A program made the position numbers and the translations under genes. DNA of 64,000 nt, from positions 39,179,786-39,243,785 of the forward strand of contig QCXZ01000041.1 of the NCBI GenBank assembly GCA_025024175.1, written 5' to 3'. Origin of the DNA: Rhyzopertha dominica. Its lineage: Eukaryota; Arthropoda; Insecta; Coleoptera; Bostrichidae. Below are positions 1 to 12,760 of the stretch, piece by piece (the stretch's first letter is position 1; each line of letters begins with the position of its first letter). Below the pieces are notes generated by a model that saw only the letters and a program-made list of their open reading frames with translations, did no database searches and had not been told where the DNA came from.

Positions 1-2394
1 GCTGGTTATGCTTGTCGGTGCTAAATTCTAGTACTAGACAGAAAAGATCACAATCATGACATGCAATATGCTTATTCTTATACTACTAGATCTATCGAAC
101 TTCGGCAGTTTTAGGGTGTTTTATGATAAAATTGAAAATAGAAAAACATCATTAATGTATATGCACACAGTGTAACGTTTTTAAAACAAATGGGAAGAGA
201 TAGGTAAACGTCGCTGATGTCGAATGGAAAGTTCGCACAATCTTTTGAAAAGGCTGCAGATTCAGTCTTTTATAAATTAGACAATCAACGGAAATGTCGA
301 CTAAAATTATAAGTTGAAATAAGCTATGACTAGTATGTACGGAACCTCATTTCGTTTGATTTATAGCTACTGATTAGGTGTTTTCGTTCTTATTTGTTAA
401 AAAAATTTTTAATTTTTTAATTAATATTGTTTTAAACATGTTCATGGTTTTTATCTACCTACTTTATGTTAATACTAAATATATATTATTTAATAAATTT
501 CGTTTACTCGGAAGATCGCGACATAATATTAAACAGACAAGATTTTTATTTTTGTCTAAGGAGTGTTTAAAAATGGTTTGGAGATGTCTTGATGTCCAGG
601 GATTTTCAGTTTTTCAAGGATGTCAAATTTCTTCGGAGAATGTTTGGGAATGCTTGGGGATGTATTTGAGAAACGGCAGAAGGTAAAAGTGTAAAAATTT
701 TGCGCAGTGGTTTATTAACCCGCTTTCGGTTTTGAGGGTAATTGTGTTCTTTATTATGACTTCTTATACATCCTTCAAACCAGTTCTACAATACTTACAT
801 TCCTTCGAAATTTAAATAAAGCTGCAAAAAGTATCTCAATAGGGTAAGGTGGTTTTGAGCTACTTGATATTTTATAAATATTGAACCTCTTAACTTATTA
901 AAGTGCAGAAGCTACCGCATTCTGCACAAGAGCCACGAGCTGTTTGATCCTTTTATTTACTCCATGAAAGTTCGACGAACACCAACATCCAATCTATAAA
1001 AGTAATATCAGAGTGAACCAGACCGCCAGTCTTCATAAGCTCCTAATTGGAAGCCTCCCACGACTCCATCTCTGCGGATTTTGAGTTCATTTCGTGATTG
1101 ATCAATAAGGATATTGTCCTCGCACTTGCATGAAGCTATCGGAATACCAACGACCTAAGGAAACTCTCAAGGATGCGCGGAGAACGGACAGCCGTTTTTT
1201 TTCTTTAATCGACTTTGTCCTCCCACGCGCCGTGCTAGATGACTATCATGCTATCCTATCAAGCAAACATATTTTTTCTTGAATTACGATGGTAAGCGTC
1301 TGAAAAGTTGACAAGCTATTTCTTTCAGTCACGCGATGTCGCAGATGGCTTAAATCTGTCACCGCGAAAAGTAACGTTTGAGTTGCACGATCGCAAACAG
1401 CTCCCTGTAGATATATAAAAAAAATAAAGAAAAATAAGCTACGACTCAAACAGACGAAACCACGGTAAATAGCCAAGAATTTTGTATCCGAAGAAAATTC
1501 CTTTGCTTTATAGGTCAAACACAGTTTCTCAAGTGGCGCAAAAAGTATCTTTAATGGAGAACACGCTTCTGTCTGGTACATGAAAAATAATGTATTGTAC
1601 TAAAAACATAAACGTACTATGTAAATTAAATATTAACGAAAGATATTTATAAAGAAGAGAAAATACTTAAAAGAATGAACAGATTTTTAAATTAACGGGT
1701 CTGCAAAACCAAAAACGTCAGATGTCAAGGGTGTAAACGATTTGCATGTGTTGAATTTACCTTTTGTAACTTTCCGACTAATTATTAAAAATAAACGCGA
1801 AAACCTCCGTTATGCAGAAGCACACACTCCGCACACAAAAATCGAAAACAGCTGATAGCGGAGGTCTATTCGACTGCTACAGGTTGCAACATTCAAGCTC
1901 CAGCCAATAGGAAGCAGTTACGTCATCGGGCACCTCATTTCCTCTCGCTTAGATTCACTGTTCTTATGGACGCGTGTACCACACACTAACGCAATAAATG
2001 GCATGCAGAAGTACCTACGAAACATAATCCCCAAAGGTTGTAAACTTTGCCTATAGGCTTATACAAACATAGACGTTGTTTAATTAAAAAAATGGGTTGA
2101 AATTGTCGCTTTCAAACATGATATTCAAGTGATCTTTATTTTCCTATTATTGTTCTTCCTTCGTTTTGTAGTTTTGTTATAGAATGTATTTCGTAATTCC
2201 TTATTTTACTTAACGCTACTTTACCCACTTGTACATGATTTAATTTCTTAAACCGTAAAATCTACTTTATGTTATTTATTAAGCGTGGAATTATGCTTAT
2301 AGTATATAACTTCAGCATGGCGATATTTGTTATTTTTTCGTTTACTGGCTGCAGTGATAAGTTACTGTTAATATTATTATCGTCATAATCATCA
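1..2394. other. No gene recognised; AT-rich intergenic or intronic DNA
   Basis: No ORF here resembles a known protein and none has a convincing exon structure. The short ORFs at 378-686 and 1246-1581 are of low complexity or without recognisable motifs. The stretch 1800-1960 is richer in GC and contains a CCAAT-box-like AGCCAATAGG (about 1913) followed by a CRE-like TTACGTCATC (about 1928), so it could be a promoter or enhancer, but no transcript can be attached to it from sequence alone. Confidence 0.5.
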
Positions 2395-2520
<126 letters not shown>

Positions 2521-2779
2521 ATACGTATCACATGTTCTTCTGTAATAGAACTTGCCACGTCTGAGCGGTACATTGCAACAAATTACACAAATGATGAGTT
2601 CGACCTGGTTGTATTTTACCATGTAAATACAGCACTACAAACATTTCCAATCAGTAACTGTTGCGTGCAGAATACCGTGGCAATCCATTCAGTGTTTGTT
2701 CATAACGGTAGGCTAAACATGTTGACGATGAACCAGCATCCTCCATAGCACCGAAATAGTTGATAATTATCCCAATGCG

Positions 2780-3120
2780 AATAGTTGTTTCCCTTTCGTC
2801 TGCTCTTCCCTCTACCGAATCGACTCGCTAAATCCATAGTCTCTAGTTAGGCATTCCCGCTCCCGAAACTCTCGATGTAATAATTCCCTCAGATATACAT
2901 TTCATCCGTTAATCCCGACGCTGTTCGCGTTATTTGATCTTTGGCATTAGGGCGGATCAGCGCTCGATTCCTCGAATATTCAAATACGCATCAGTAACAA
3001 AACCCCGTTAATTAGCGAATTATGCAACCCGCTTAGAACGCCAGCGACTTCAAAGAAGCGCTTGCAATTAAAGTGCACCCGAGGTAATCCGATTAGGAAG
3101 TGATAGGGTGATTGGACTTC
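2780..3120. promoter_or_regulatory. GC-richer island, candidate conserved non-coding element (copy 1)
   Basis: The base composition rises sharply over the AT-rich surroundings and no frame is open. From 3008 it holds TAATTAGCGAATTATGCA followed by AACCCGCTTAGAACGCC, and at about 3085 GTAATCCGATTAG, a Bicoid/Otd-like TAATCC site. The same motifs recur in the same order at 6725-6853. A regulatory role is inferred from composition, duplication and the presence of a developmental gene (oaf) in the window. Confidence 0.4.
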
Positions 3121-3638
3121 TTGATTTACATTTATTTTTGAGAATGGAAACACTTCTAATTGAAGTTTTCTGTCTTATATCTAGGAAGTCTATAAAACAC
3201 CGAACAGCAAATATGAGGGCAGATTATTTGGTGCAAAAGCTGTTCGAACGAGGATGTGCTTCGGAATAGGACTAGACCACGATAGTAGGTTGAAGGTATT
3301 TGCACGGCCGAGTGGTAACTGTTCCTAGATAACTACGGTCCAGATTCGTAGTCAGTGTGGAAGAGAGNGGNAGAGTAAGAAATGGAATATAGTGTGATAC
3401 AAAGCCCGCCAGTGGCATGCATAATCATACGTTCGGTATAATATGTATTAAATTTAGCAAAATAATTAAAATGAAACTATAGCAATACGTGTGTAACTAA
3501 CTTGTAAGTTATTCAAACCCTTCAGACTTGTTTTTATTTTCCAGTACAAAAAGTTAGGTTTATCGAAAAGTGGATTTGGCCGGTTTTTGCACCAATGTTT
3601 TCAATTAGGCTTTTTAGAACACGTGACTTTCGAAGTGA

Positions 3639-4060
3639 CTGCCAGGGGGCACCTGTCAAAACGATGCAGCTTCTAACGCGCTGTCATAGAAACCCCATTA
3701 CTTAATGCCAACGTAAGTCACTAGAGCTGGTACATTCGATTCAATTCAAATCGTTCAATCAATTGCATAGATTTGGATCATTTAAGTCGTTCAAGATTAT
3801 TTTCGAGAACGAGTTATACCGAGTTGTTAGACCTGCTTAAAGACAGCTGACAGGTGCAACATGTGTCCTGTAACAGTAGCCAGCCAGCCAACCGTCAACC
3901 ATGACCAACGCACGAAGGACGCTGATGCATCAAACGAATCATGACATCAGTCATTCAATTTGAACGACTTGGTCATGAACGATCCAACTCTATCATCCAC
4001 GCGTCCGTTTCCACGGTTTCGTAGGCGCGTTCCATGCGCGCTCTGGGTGCCCCCTGGACG
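3639..4060. promoter_or_regulatory. Pair of convergent CTCF-like motifs
   Basis: CTGCCAGGGGGCAC at 3639-3652 (+) and its near mirror GTGCCCCCTGGACG at 4047-4060 (-) each match 12 of 14 positions of the general CTCF consensus CCASYAGRKGGCRS. They point toward each other about 400 bp apart. The DNA between them contains the hAT-like MITE at 3722-3992, so the two motifs may instead be the arms of an older element that the MITE entered. Binding is not shown by sequence. Confidence 0.3.
3722..3992. mobile_element. hAT-like MITE, 271 bp
   Basis: The left end TAGAGCTGGTACATTCGATT mirrors the right end, whose reverse complement begins TAGAGTTGGATCGTTCATGA. Similar subterminal words (TCGTTCAA and TTGAACGA) occur inside both ends. 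A TAGAG-type terminus and this length fit a non-autonomous hAT element. The 8-bp flanks (TAAGTCAC, TCATCCAC) agree at only some positions, so a target-site duplication is doubtful. No coding capacity. Confidence 0.55.
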
Positions 4061-4729
4061 CCATATTAGATGACGTAATCTTGAAAATTTAATTACGTAG
4101 AGGTTACAGTACACTCCAACATTATCGAATTTAACAGGCAGTCTATAATAGTAAACTTCATCCAGTGCTCTTGAGTGTCAGTGTACGCTACATCTACACC
4201 TCGTCCAAAAATACTCAAAGCACTCGAACAGATGTGACAAAATTAGCCGGCACAAAGTATTTAATACTGCAAAGAGCATACTAAATTGGATTAATGATAT
4301 CATTTAACCCAAAAATGAAAAATAATTTTTGTCTATGGATAAAAAATCAGATCAAATATAAAAAATCATAATACGGTTTGAGTATAAATCAAAAATAAAG
4401 ATGAAATGCAGGATGCAGTGTTCAATGGGCATGTTTAGTGTAATCGAAATTTCGTGTTTTAGTACAATTAAGATCTTCTTAATGATATATGAAATAAATC
4501 CACCCAAACTGTTTGCAGAAAAAACTATTCTTAGTGTCACAGAAAGTGTCTAAAGTTAACCAGTTTAAACCAGAATTTGAAAGTTGAAACGTCACAAACG
4601 AACCGGAAATGCACATTTGGCAACAAAGCTACAGGTCTGCCGGCTACCGATTGTTAGTTGTCAACAAGTCTCGCCGATATAACCTCAACATTTGTTTGAG
4701 TAGTTTTTGTTGTATTCCTATTGCATTGT

Positions 4730-5061
4730 ATTTTTAATTATCAAAAGGACGCAGACATTGATAATTTGCCCCTGGTAGATAACGGTATGATAAATAATTT
4801 TTATATAGACAACTTAGTTTGTCAGCTCAGAAGTCCGCAATGTGAAAACCAAAAGGTAAGTAATAATATATCGTATCTTTTGGGGTTCTTGCAAGTACAT
4901 TTTTGATAAAATATAAATACGTATTATTATAAATAAATTATTACAATTGCTTGTATGCTTGTAGAGGAGGAGAGTAATAAAAATGATGCTATAGGTTATG
5001 TTCAGTCGACGCGAATCGGTAATATTTATACTGTTCCTGGCAGAATAATATCAGAGCACAA
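4730..5061 (+). pseudogene. Two short exon-like ORF segments, product unknown
   Basis: Segment 1 (about 4736-4854) is open and rich in Asp, Asn and Leu, and ends at AAAAG|GTAAGT, a consensus donor. Segment 2 begins after TTGTATGCTTGTAG at about 4966, is open, and ends at CACAAG|GTAAAA. No ATG lies in frame at the start of segment 1. The protein was not recognised; the short, acidic, charged make-up would fit a linker of a transposon or host nuclear protein. It may be two exons of an unidentified gene or decayed exons. Confidence 0.22.
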
Positions 5062-5199
5062 GGTAAAAAACGACACTTTCTTAGACATATTAAACACCCT
5101 TTCAATACTTAAAGATAAAAAAATACAAATCAAACTGACAACTATGCGGCATTGCCACAATGGGCATTTTCAGCGTCGCTTGGCTATCTCTTTCTAACT

Positions 5200-6119
5200 A
5201 AAGAAGATGTCAAACTATTTCTTTTTATTCGTTTGTGACGTCATAATTTTAAATGCAACTCAATAAATTAATATCTTGACATATGAGAAATCAAAAAAAT
5301 ACGGCAATTCTGATTTTATTAGCTCTGTCAGAAAATTCATTCTGTAAAAATCACTAAACATCCTCATTGTTTGGAGTTGTTATATTATCTCTTAAGTACT
5401 GATGTATAATTGGAGTCTTTATGGTATTTTATATAATAGTTATAAATATGTAAAATATTCAATATAAGACACATATAACATATACATTATACCCCCGTGA
5501 ATTTAACCTAGAATATAACAAGTACTCGCTGAAGGAAGGCAGACTCGAGAGAGCAACAATAACATTGCAAAGCCCTTGTGGAACCTGATAGCAAAACATC
5601 AATGCCTGAAAGAGGATATAGGTATTGTCTCTAAAATAATGACCATGAGTTCGATTTTAGCAAATTCGATAACAGCGCCCAAACGCCGTTGTTCGACTTT
5701 CACAGAAACGAGGCCTGTTTGTTCTCAAGTCGCTTGATATATAAATACACAGACACAGGTATGTATCTACTTATTTGAAATGTGACTCATTATCGATAAG
5801 CACACGTGCAGATTCAGTGGCTATGCAGCGTATTCTACAATGACATATTTATGTGTATAATAATTCCGGAAGACACATAATATCTTTTTTAAATGACTAG
5901 TATTTTCCTTGGAGTAGCAAAATACATAACTAAAAATCGCAAGTAAAGATTAGCCTCAATTGAATACTCAATAAAAGAAATATACATTGTAAGGTGTAAA
6001 ATGTTTCCATTAAAAACTTAAACAAAACAAATAGGTGGTTCAACTCATAATATACTACGGCGGAATCGGTCGGTATAGATATTGCAGCATTTCTCACATA
6101 GAATATCAAAATATGCAAA
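5200..6119. other. No gene recognised
   Basis: AT-rich DNA with no ORF showing protein similarity that I can recognise and no clear repeat boundaries. It ends where the fold-back MITE family begins at 6120. Confidence 0.5.
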
Positions 6120-6385
6120 TAAGAATTTAGATGGCAATGCCATCTGTCAGCATTACACTGACATGTTGACAAAGCCACCTAGCTGCCATTATGGGATCTA
6201 CTTCCAAAAGGAAGTGGCCACCTTACTTACATCATACCAAGCCTTTGGTATATAGGCAAAACCAGTTCTGTGCCGTGCTGTCTGCACTAGACCTAAACTG
6301 CACTGATGAGCTATAATGATAGCAAAATAGAACTATCTGCAGTTAGTTGCGGTGTAGACAGGACAGCATTGACATGCATTTTAAA
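6120..6385 (+). mobile_element. Fold-back MITE family, copy 1 (partial)
   Basis: TAAGAATTTAGATGGCAATG and the following stretch (CATCTGTCAGCATTACACTG, then the CAAAGCCACCTAGCTGCC segment) match the copy at 50344 almost base for base. The right part, from CTTACTTACATCATACC through AAACTGCACTGATGAGC to GACATGCATTTTAA, matches 50690-50830 and the short copy at 37557. This copy has only one complete arm and has lost the internal inverted segment. Non-coding. Confidence 0.75.
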
Positions 6386-6589
6386 ATATGCAAAACTCAC
6401 GCTACAAATAACACCTGTTATCTCTAATCGTCTGGTTCAAATGTCATGTTATAGTTTCTGGTTCCAGGAATCAATACGGTTATAGAGAAGCATTTCTTGT
6501 ATTTGAAACTACAAATATCAACTATTGCATGGTACCTCACATTCAACTTGTGGAAAGACGTGAATTAAGTAACCCTGATAAGGCCATGC

Positions 6590-6960
6590 CCTGAGATATA
6601 CGAGTTGCGGATACAATTTCTCCTCTTTTTTCATGCAGGGGCCTTAATTAAAAACGATGGCAAAACGTAATGAGAGGCTGAAGTGTAATGTCATTACCTC
6701 CGGTGTGCCGTATCATAATCCTATGCTAATTAGCGAATTATGCAGCCACTTTAAAACACTGCCGAGCAGCTTAATTGAAACGACATCAAAGACTTGTTTA
6801 TAATTAGCGTGCGGTCGTTGTGATCCGATTATGAATTGTCGGGGCGATTGCCGTTTGTTTTGAATTTGAACAAAGGCGACCCGTGGCACTCTGGATTAAA
6901 TTATGGGAGAAGAGGCCGACTAAACTATGCATATTATTAGCGTATTCATGCGGACACAAT
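6590..6960. promoter_or_regulatory. GC-richer island, candidate conserved non-coding element (copy 2)
   Basis: No frame is open. From 6727 it repeats TAATTAGCGAATTATGCA of the island at 3008, followed in the same order by a CTTTAAAAC-type segment, TCAAAGA, a TAATTA segment, GATCCGATTA and a GGGCGATTG segment. Conserved order with different spacing suggests two related regulatory elements rather than one transposon family. Function is inferred. Confidence 0.4.
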
Positions 6961-8439
6961 GGGTACAATGTGTTCGCTTTCTGGCGAAGGGGAAGCTATT
7001 TCGTATGTACATGAATAACTTAGGCGATATAATAAACTTCCTTTCGGCATTTACGTAATGGTAACGAAGATTAAACAAAGAGCGGAGTCATGTTAGGGCC
7101 AGGATACAGATTGCTCGAGATTGCAGAGCATGAAGGGGTTGGCTCTTACAAGGCGTTGTATTACAAAGTAACAACGCAGCTAAAGTGCGGCAAGGGATTA
7201 TGTACGAAACTAATTTGATAGTTCGTTGAAATAATGAATAGGTCATTATCTACGTAGGTTTTGCAGCGTTCCAAAACAGAGAGTAAACCTTTTTTAATAT
7301 AACGCCTATCGATTTGCATGATAGCTCCTTCAACGGCTTCTCTAAAGTCTTCCAATCCTTCATAACTTCAACAGTAAGCCTTGTTTTTAATTGTTCTTAT
7401 ATAAAAAAAATAACCAACCTTATTATAGAAGATTTTTGAAGCCCAACAGTTACACTCGTCAAATTTTCTGCAGAAAAGTGCTTGTTCTCTTGTACTACAT
7501 GAACTTTGGCTCTGCTAGCTCAAGTAGTCCTATTCTGCAAAGGATAGCTTCTGCTTTAGAATTTTAGGGAAATACGCCCGGAGCGCCAAACTCAAGGGTG
7601 GACCTATCAGTTAGATCTCGTCCGCCTTGCGTCTGACTTGTAACCATTCAATTTAATAGGTGGCCTGATGCGCGCTTTTAGCACAGTAAACTAATTTACC
7701 ACACACAGACAACGCGCCAAAGTTGTGTTATTCAACGGCTATAGGAAGTCTGCGAATTGTTATGGCAGCACTTGGGATAAGTTTCAAAATGTGTGATAAA
7801 GGGGAAGTTCTGGACAGTTGTTCTGTGCATGCGAAATTAGTAAATAACTGTAATGCACAGCGACCTGTGAAGTGGTTACGGCTGACTCGCAGCATAGGAG
7901 TTGTTTCGAAGCTTGCAACTGATTGTATAAGCCGAAGGGACACAAAAAGTACAAGTAACACTTCACATTTCACGTAATATAAGGCTTCGTCATTCCGATG
8001 TGACAAAAATTTCGATTGCCTCTTGGTGTTTGTGTCGTTCTCTGTACAGATCCTGTGAATCCTTTGGACATTTGTTAATTAAACAGCTTGTTTGATGCCG
8101 CTTTTGCAATCAGGAAGTATCTCTCGCCGTTCGTGTTCTGAAATGAATTTTGCCGCTTAATGTATAAATGGAAAGTAGCACATCACGTTTAGTATTTTTA
8201 TTCGATACTTTAAATGTAATCAAGAATTGGATTGAAATGAATATTTTCCGAGCATATAAGCATTTTTTACCTACATTCAGTTAGCAACTGTGTAATTTTT
8301 GCATATACAGGTAAATTTTCCAGTAGTTAGTTTTCCACTGATTATATAGTAGACATGGTAGAGTGTAGATCATGAACATTGCATTAAATGCATATTACCA
8401 ATTCTATCCAAAGTCTTATAAGTAGTAAATAATTGCAAG
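6960..8439. other. No gene recognised
   Basis: Both strands hold ORFs of 60-92 residues at 7161-7355 and 7723-8006, overlapping in opposite directions. None has a motif I recognise or a supporting splice signal. The 7560-8000 part is somewhat richer in GC and could be regulatory or a remnant of an unknown exon. Confidence 0.45.
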
Positions 8440-8870
8440 GCAGTTGCTTGTTTTTGTAAATATATCAAAAATATTTCCTGAAACCCAATCGGGACTTCGC
8501 ATTGACTATAGCGGTGAGACTGCGTTAAATATGAAAATATTTTATCAACTCTCGATGATGGCGGGCGATATCTTCAGGTATCGCTGGACTTCTTCAAGAC
8601 GCTTGATACTTTATAGTTTCTGTTAGCTATTGTACACCATTTGGACTTAGAACCGGGGGCTTCGCGTATGTTTAGGGGTTATCTTGCATGCAGGATTTAG
8701 ATTGTAAAAATTGGAGATATATTTTCAGATCCTTTTAGTATGGTGTGTGACGTACCGCAGCGATCGATCTCGGGCCATTACTTTTTACCCTATATACCTA
8801 CGTTTGTTTTTTCTTCCATTGTCAAGTATAGTCAGTACCATTCGTATACGTACCATTTCTTTATGGGTCC
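8440..8870 (+). pseudogene. Non-LTR retrotransposon reverse transcriptase remnant (Jockey/CR1-like)
   Basis: Conceptual translation with frame changes gives, in order, FPETQSGLRIDYSGETALN (the finger-domain motif FP.TQSGFR.GYS.ETAL of non-LTR reverse transcriptases), a short palm segment, then DVPQRSISGPLLFTLYT at about 8750-8805 (the GVPQGSVLGPLLF.LY motif), then SSIVKYSQYHSY, corresponding to the stretch just before the YADDTQ catalytic box. The central D-containing palm segment is missing or scrambled, and several frameshifts and stops are needed. Similarity may continue to about 9100 (LIEDLTLLFEVSSTH resembles the thumb). Dead copy. Confidence 0.8.
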
Positions 8871-9099
8871 GTGAAATAAAACAGTGAACTACACTTTTAA
8901 CCCCTGATTTATTGACACAAATTATAGGACTGCACCTTCAGCTTACTCCTCTATACACACTACAATACGGATGATTTTTATTCTTTTAAGAAGTACAGTC
9001 TGGCTAGTCTTAAACAAGAGCTCATAGAGGACTTAACTCTATTGTTTGAAGTGTCGTCAACACACATTTTCTTATTGTAAACTTAGCGAAATCCAAAAT

Positions 9100-12000
9100 A
9101 AACAATGTAAACTGGTCTATTTTCACAAAGTGGGATATATGTAGTAATGTTAATTCTACAAGAATAGTCTTCACGAAGTCTATTAAATGCAAAATCTTGT
9201 TGTGTGGAATACACATAGCTTGTTCGGCACATAGAGTGATTCGGGGCAGATGTACACAACATCAATATTTCCTCTTGCATTACGTATTAGTAACCTACAT
9301 AATTCCATCCGTCAGACCTTAAATCCAAATCCGTTTATTCATTTAAAATCGCGTACAGAAAAATTTTGTTGTCACAAAATCATCAGGTATAGATTTTACC
9401 TTTATCACAGAAAGCGCATACGTTATAATGTAGTGTTACTTTCGTGTCCCAAATTGGTAGACAACTAGATGTTTGTAGGATATCGGACAATGGTAATCAA
9501 AACACTGTTGTGGCTTCGGCCGACGTTTCGGTGTTAGTTTATTATTATCATCTCATGGGTAGCAATTGAACTTCGCGCCATTCGTGCATGAGTTCCACCT
9601 TGTCGAGAATGAAAAAAAACATGTAATAGATGTACAGTTGTTGTAATTTTTGTGTAATTTTCATAATATATAGTACATTTCAAGCAGATTCACAAATCAG
9701 CAGCGAAATATTTGAACTAGTCAACTTAGCTGTCCAAATGATGTTTGATTTGATTTCCTACTAGCATTTAACAAGGAATAGCAATTTGTGCGTAAGTTTA
9801 CAATGAAAAATACTACTCAGTAGTTGAAATACCTTCGTCTCTTCAACGTAATGGTATCGTGAAGTAGTTTCTACTCATTATTTGGCTCTGGTCATGTTCA
9901 AGTAGATTTTCGAAGTACACAAGTACAGTTCATCTGGTGACGTATGATGTGGCTTCAGTAGCGGCTGGTGGCATTTTTATCTGGGGCGGGGTGGGGGGGC
10001 TTTTTATTTCTTAGAAATGTCCAGTTATCATCGCCACCAAACAATAAACAAACAAAACAAAAGAAGAGCGCATTTGTCTCTTCCAATCCACGCAACCATG
10101 AAGTCTTTTCATAAACATTTCCATCACACTTTCTGGTAAATCCTTTTTCATTTTTGGTAACGGAGTTGTACTTGATTTAAATTTAATACAGACACAGGGC
10201 GTTTCGTTTTCCTTAATGTTTACTTTGTCCGCCAAACTCAGAGAACTGAAGTTTAATTTAATTAAATCACACACCCTCCTTTTTATCTTGAACACAATTT
10301 TCCACAAAAAAAAAAACACACGTACGCTTAATAACCGCTCACGTTCGGGTGCATTATTTGCAGGAATGCGCGCTCGTGTTTCGGGCGTGTCGACGCGTGC
10401 CATTTCCATCGCATTGGCAACAGAACATTGCATTGGCATTGAAAAGCATTGGGCTTACAGGAATCAGCCCGCCCGGCAGCCGGCAGCAACAAGATGGCTT
10501 GCGAGTTCCCGCACTGTATCTACATGTACATAAGATTGTAATTAAAATGTAAATATAAATAAATGTTTTAATTTAATTGAATTTGATGTACCTAGTCATT
10601 TGCTTAGGGAGAGTGGCTTTTACGCATTCGAAAAATGTTGATTTCTGAATGAATTTCTCTCTTTTCATTAATTGTCACTCTGATCCACCCGTTTGTAGTG
10701 TTTAATCTCTCATCTATTATGTTGGTAGACTGGCTTTGCTTTACTGGCATATTTCGAGACGTCTATTTTACTTGCCAGATCTTGTGGTTAAATACTGTCT
10801 TATCAGTCACAATCCACTTCTTGACAGCAATAGTTACGTGTACGGTTTCGAAAAATGTGGATTTCTAACTTAATTTCCTGTATCCAAACACCAGTAACAA
10901 AATGCACTAAATATGAACACCATTAGTTCGTATCACCGCTATTATAAAAGTGCGTTCACTGCGGCTTTTGTACCGACTCAAGAAAGTGTTGGCATGATTT
11001 CAGTAATCTCACTGTCTAGTAAGAAAGCTTCGAGAATATTTCAGGACAAGAAACCTTAGGCAACTGCACGAACTTCGAGTCTGGTTGCCTAAACGCAGGC
11101 GCTGGTTTTCCTACATCGTAACAGTATTTTTGCGTGTTTGTTGTAATTTATACGATTTGCCAACAAATAATGAGCTGGCATTAGGAGACGACTATCTTGT
11201 TCACAATTTGGAAGGAAAAATAGTTAACTAGTTCGAAGGTAATGTATTCATGACGCTTTTAGCTTTCCGATAAATTGTATGCAAACTCTAAAATTTATTG
11301 TTAATGGACCTTAAGGAGGATAAACTAGCTCTATGTCTATGCATGTCTGCACCAATTTGAAAGGCTAAGTTGATATCGCATGCAACGAAATGAAATCTGC
11401 AACGATAAGCAAAAATATTTCTGAGACATTTCCATGTAAACTAGCTTTTACATGATTGGAAATTTCCGCCCTTACTTAAATTGTATTTGAGATGTAACAG
11501 TTTTGCACACATCCTTTATTTGACAGAAACCATTTTTTTATTATTTAATAATATCCATCGTGCTAGGCTTTATAATTTTTACACGTTTTTGCTTATCCTG
11601 GTTAAGGAAACGATAACTAAAATTTATGCAAAACATAGACAAGCTATGTACTTCAGCTATTTGCAACATGAGGTGGACCTTATAATGCAACCTAGGAATG
11701 TCCGGATTTTCCTTCTATAATTTGCACGCAACGCTCTGACTTAATGTACAATAAATCATTTTTATTGCCCGGGCTATTTTGATAGAATTCCTCGTTCAGA
11801 AATATAAACACTGGAATTAATTCTGTAACCGTCTGTAATATTTTTTTCTTCTGATGGGGTTGCTATTTATAGCCTCCCCTTTGCGGCAGTGCGTGCTATG
11901 TAAATTATGAACACCCGTCGTGAATTTGTTTTAAAGAATTTCTTTTATTCGCCGGCGCCTCTACCATATGAGACTGCGGAAGAAAGGTGTTTGTTTTATG

Positions 12001-12539
12001 TAACGTACATTCGTTGTAGAAAGACAGAAGGAACGAATTAAATATAGCACTTTAAAACTGCAACTAAAATGTTACTAAAACTTCAGTAGCTATTTTGTTT
12101 TTAAACTACGTCATATACGCATAGCAACCACAATGTGTAATGCCAGTAGCACTTTGTTTATATTATTTGTAACAAAATTACATTATTACAGTTGTGTAAT
12201 GTGCTTATTCCCAGTTATTAGTCGTAAGACTGCTCGGCTTAAAGGTAAAGCTCTATTTTGAGAAAATCGTACTCATAGCTGAAGTGCCAGTTATTAAATT
12301 TTTAACATATAAATAATAAAATTATGTTTGTATGTGTAAATGCAATGGTTTCATAACACTGAAACCTTCTAAACTGGATAAATTATATTAATGTATTTAT
12401 GAACAGCAGTAACAATCGTAAGAAATAGTACACATGATTGTAACGATACTTCTTACAACAAATAGCAGTAAGTAATTGTAGTTCCATAAACATAACCAAA
12501 TTAGCAAGGTGCTGGCCAGAATTTTAAATTAATTTTCCG
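9100..12539. other. No gene recognised; AT-rich with one moderately GC-rich patch
   Basis: The patch at 10340-10510 carries overlapping ORFs on both strands (142 residues -, 105 and 67 residues +) that have no recognisable domain; overlapping opposite ORFs in a GC-rich patch are expected by chance. At 9510-9560 the - strand reads CCGAAACGTCGGCC preceded by ATGAGATGATAATAAT, reminiscent of a decayed copy of the hammerhead-like motif found elsewhere, but without a stem II. Confidence 0.45.
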
Positions 12540-12760
12540 TTTTCAGCGCTGCGAAATTTTCGAATGCTTTCAAAGTACTTTGGGCGCCGTTTAAATCTGT
12601 GTGTGAATTAATAATTCCAATAAAGCGGAATGTGTTTGGGATTTATGATGCAGTGCGTTCGGCGGCGCTTATTCCGCCAATAGCTGGGAAAAAATTACCC
12701 AGGCGGAAGCCCGACCTGGTGTTCGCGATGAAATAAAATTACAGAGCAGTGAATACGCCT
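12540..12760. promoter_or_regulatory. GC-richer non-coding island
   Basis: No open frame. The segment holds GGCGGCGCTTATTCCGCC and repeated GGCGG words surrounded by TTAATAATTCC and AATAAAATTACAG. Composition contrasts with its flanks. Candidate conserved non-coding element; no direct evidence of function. Confidence 0.3.

Noticed and set aside
9510..9570. Possible hammerhead-like motif on the - strand (CCGAAACGTCGG)
   Set aside because: The GAAACGTC end is present but the CTGANGA core is disrupted and no stem II can be formed.
10011..10552. Overlapping ORFs of 142 (-), 105 (+) and 67 (+) residues
   Set aside because: They overlap on opposite strands in a GC-richer patch, share no motif with known proteins and lack splice support; chance ORFs are sufficient.
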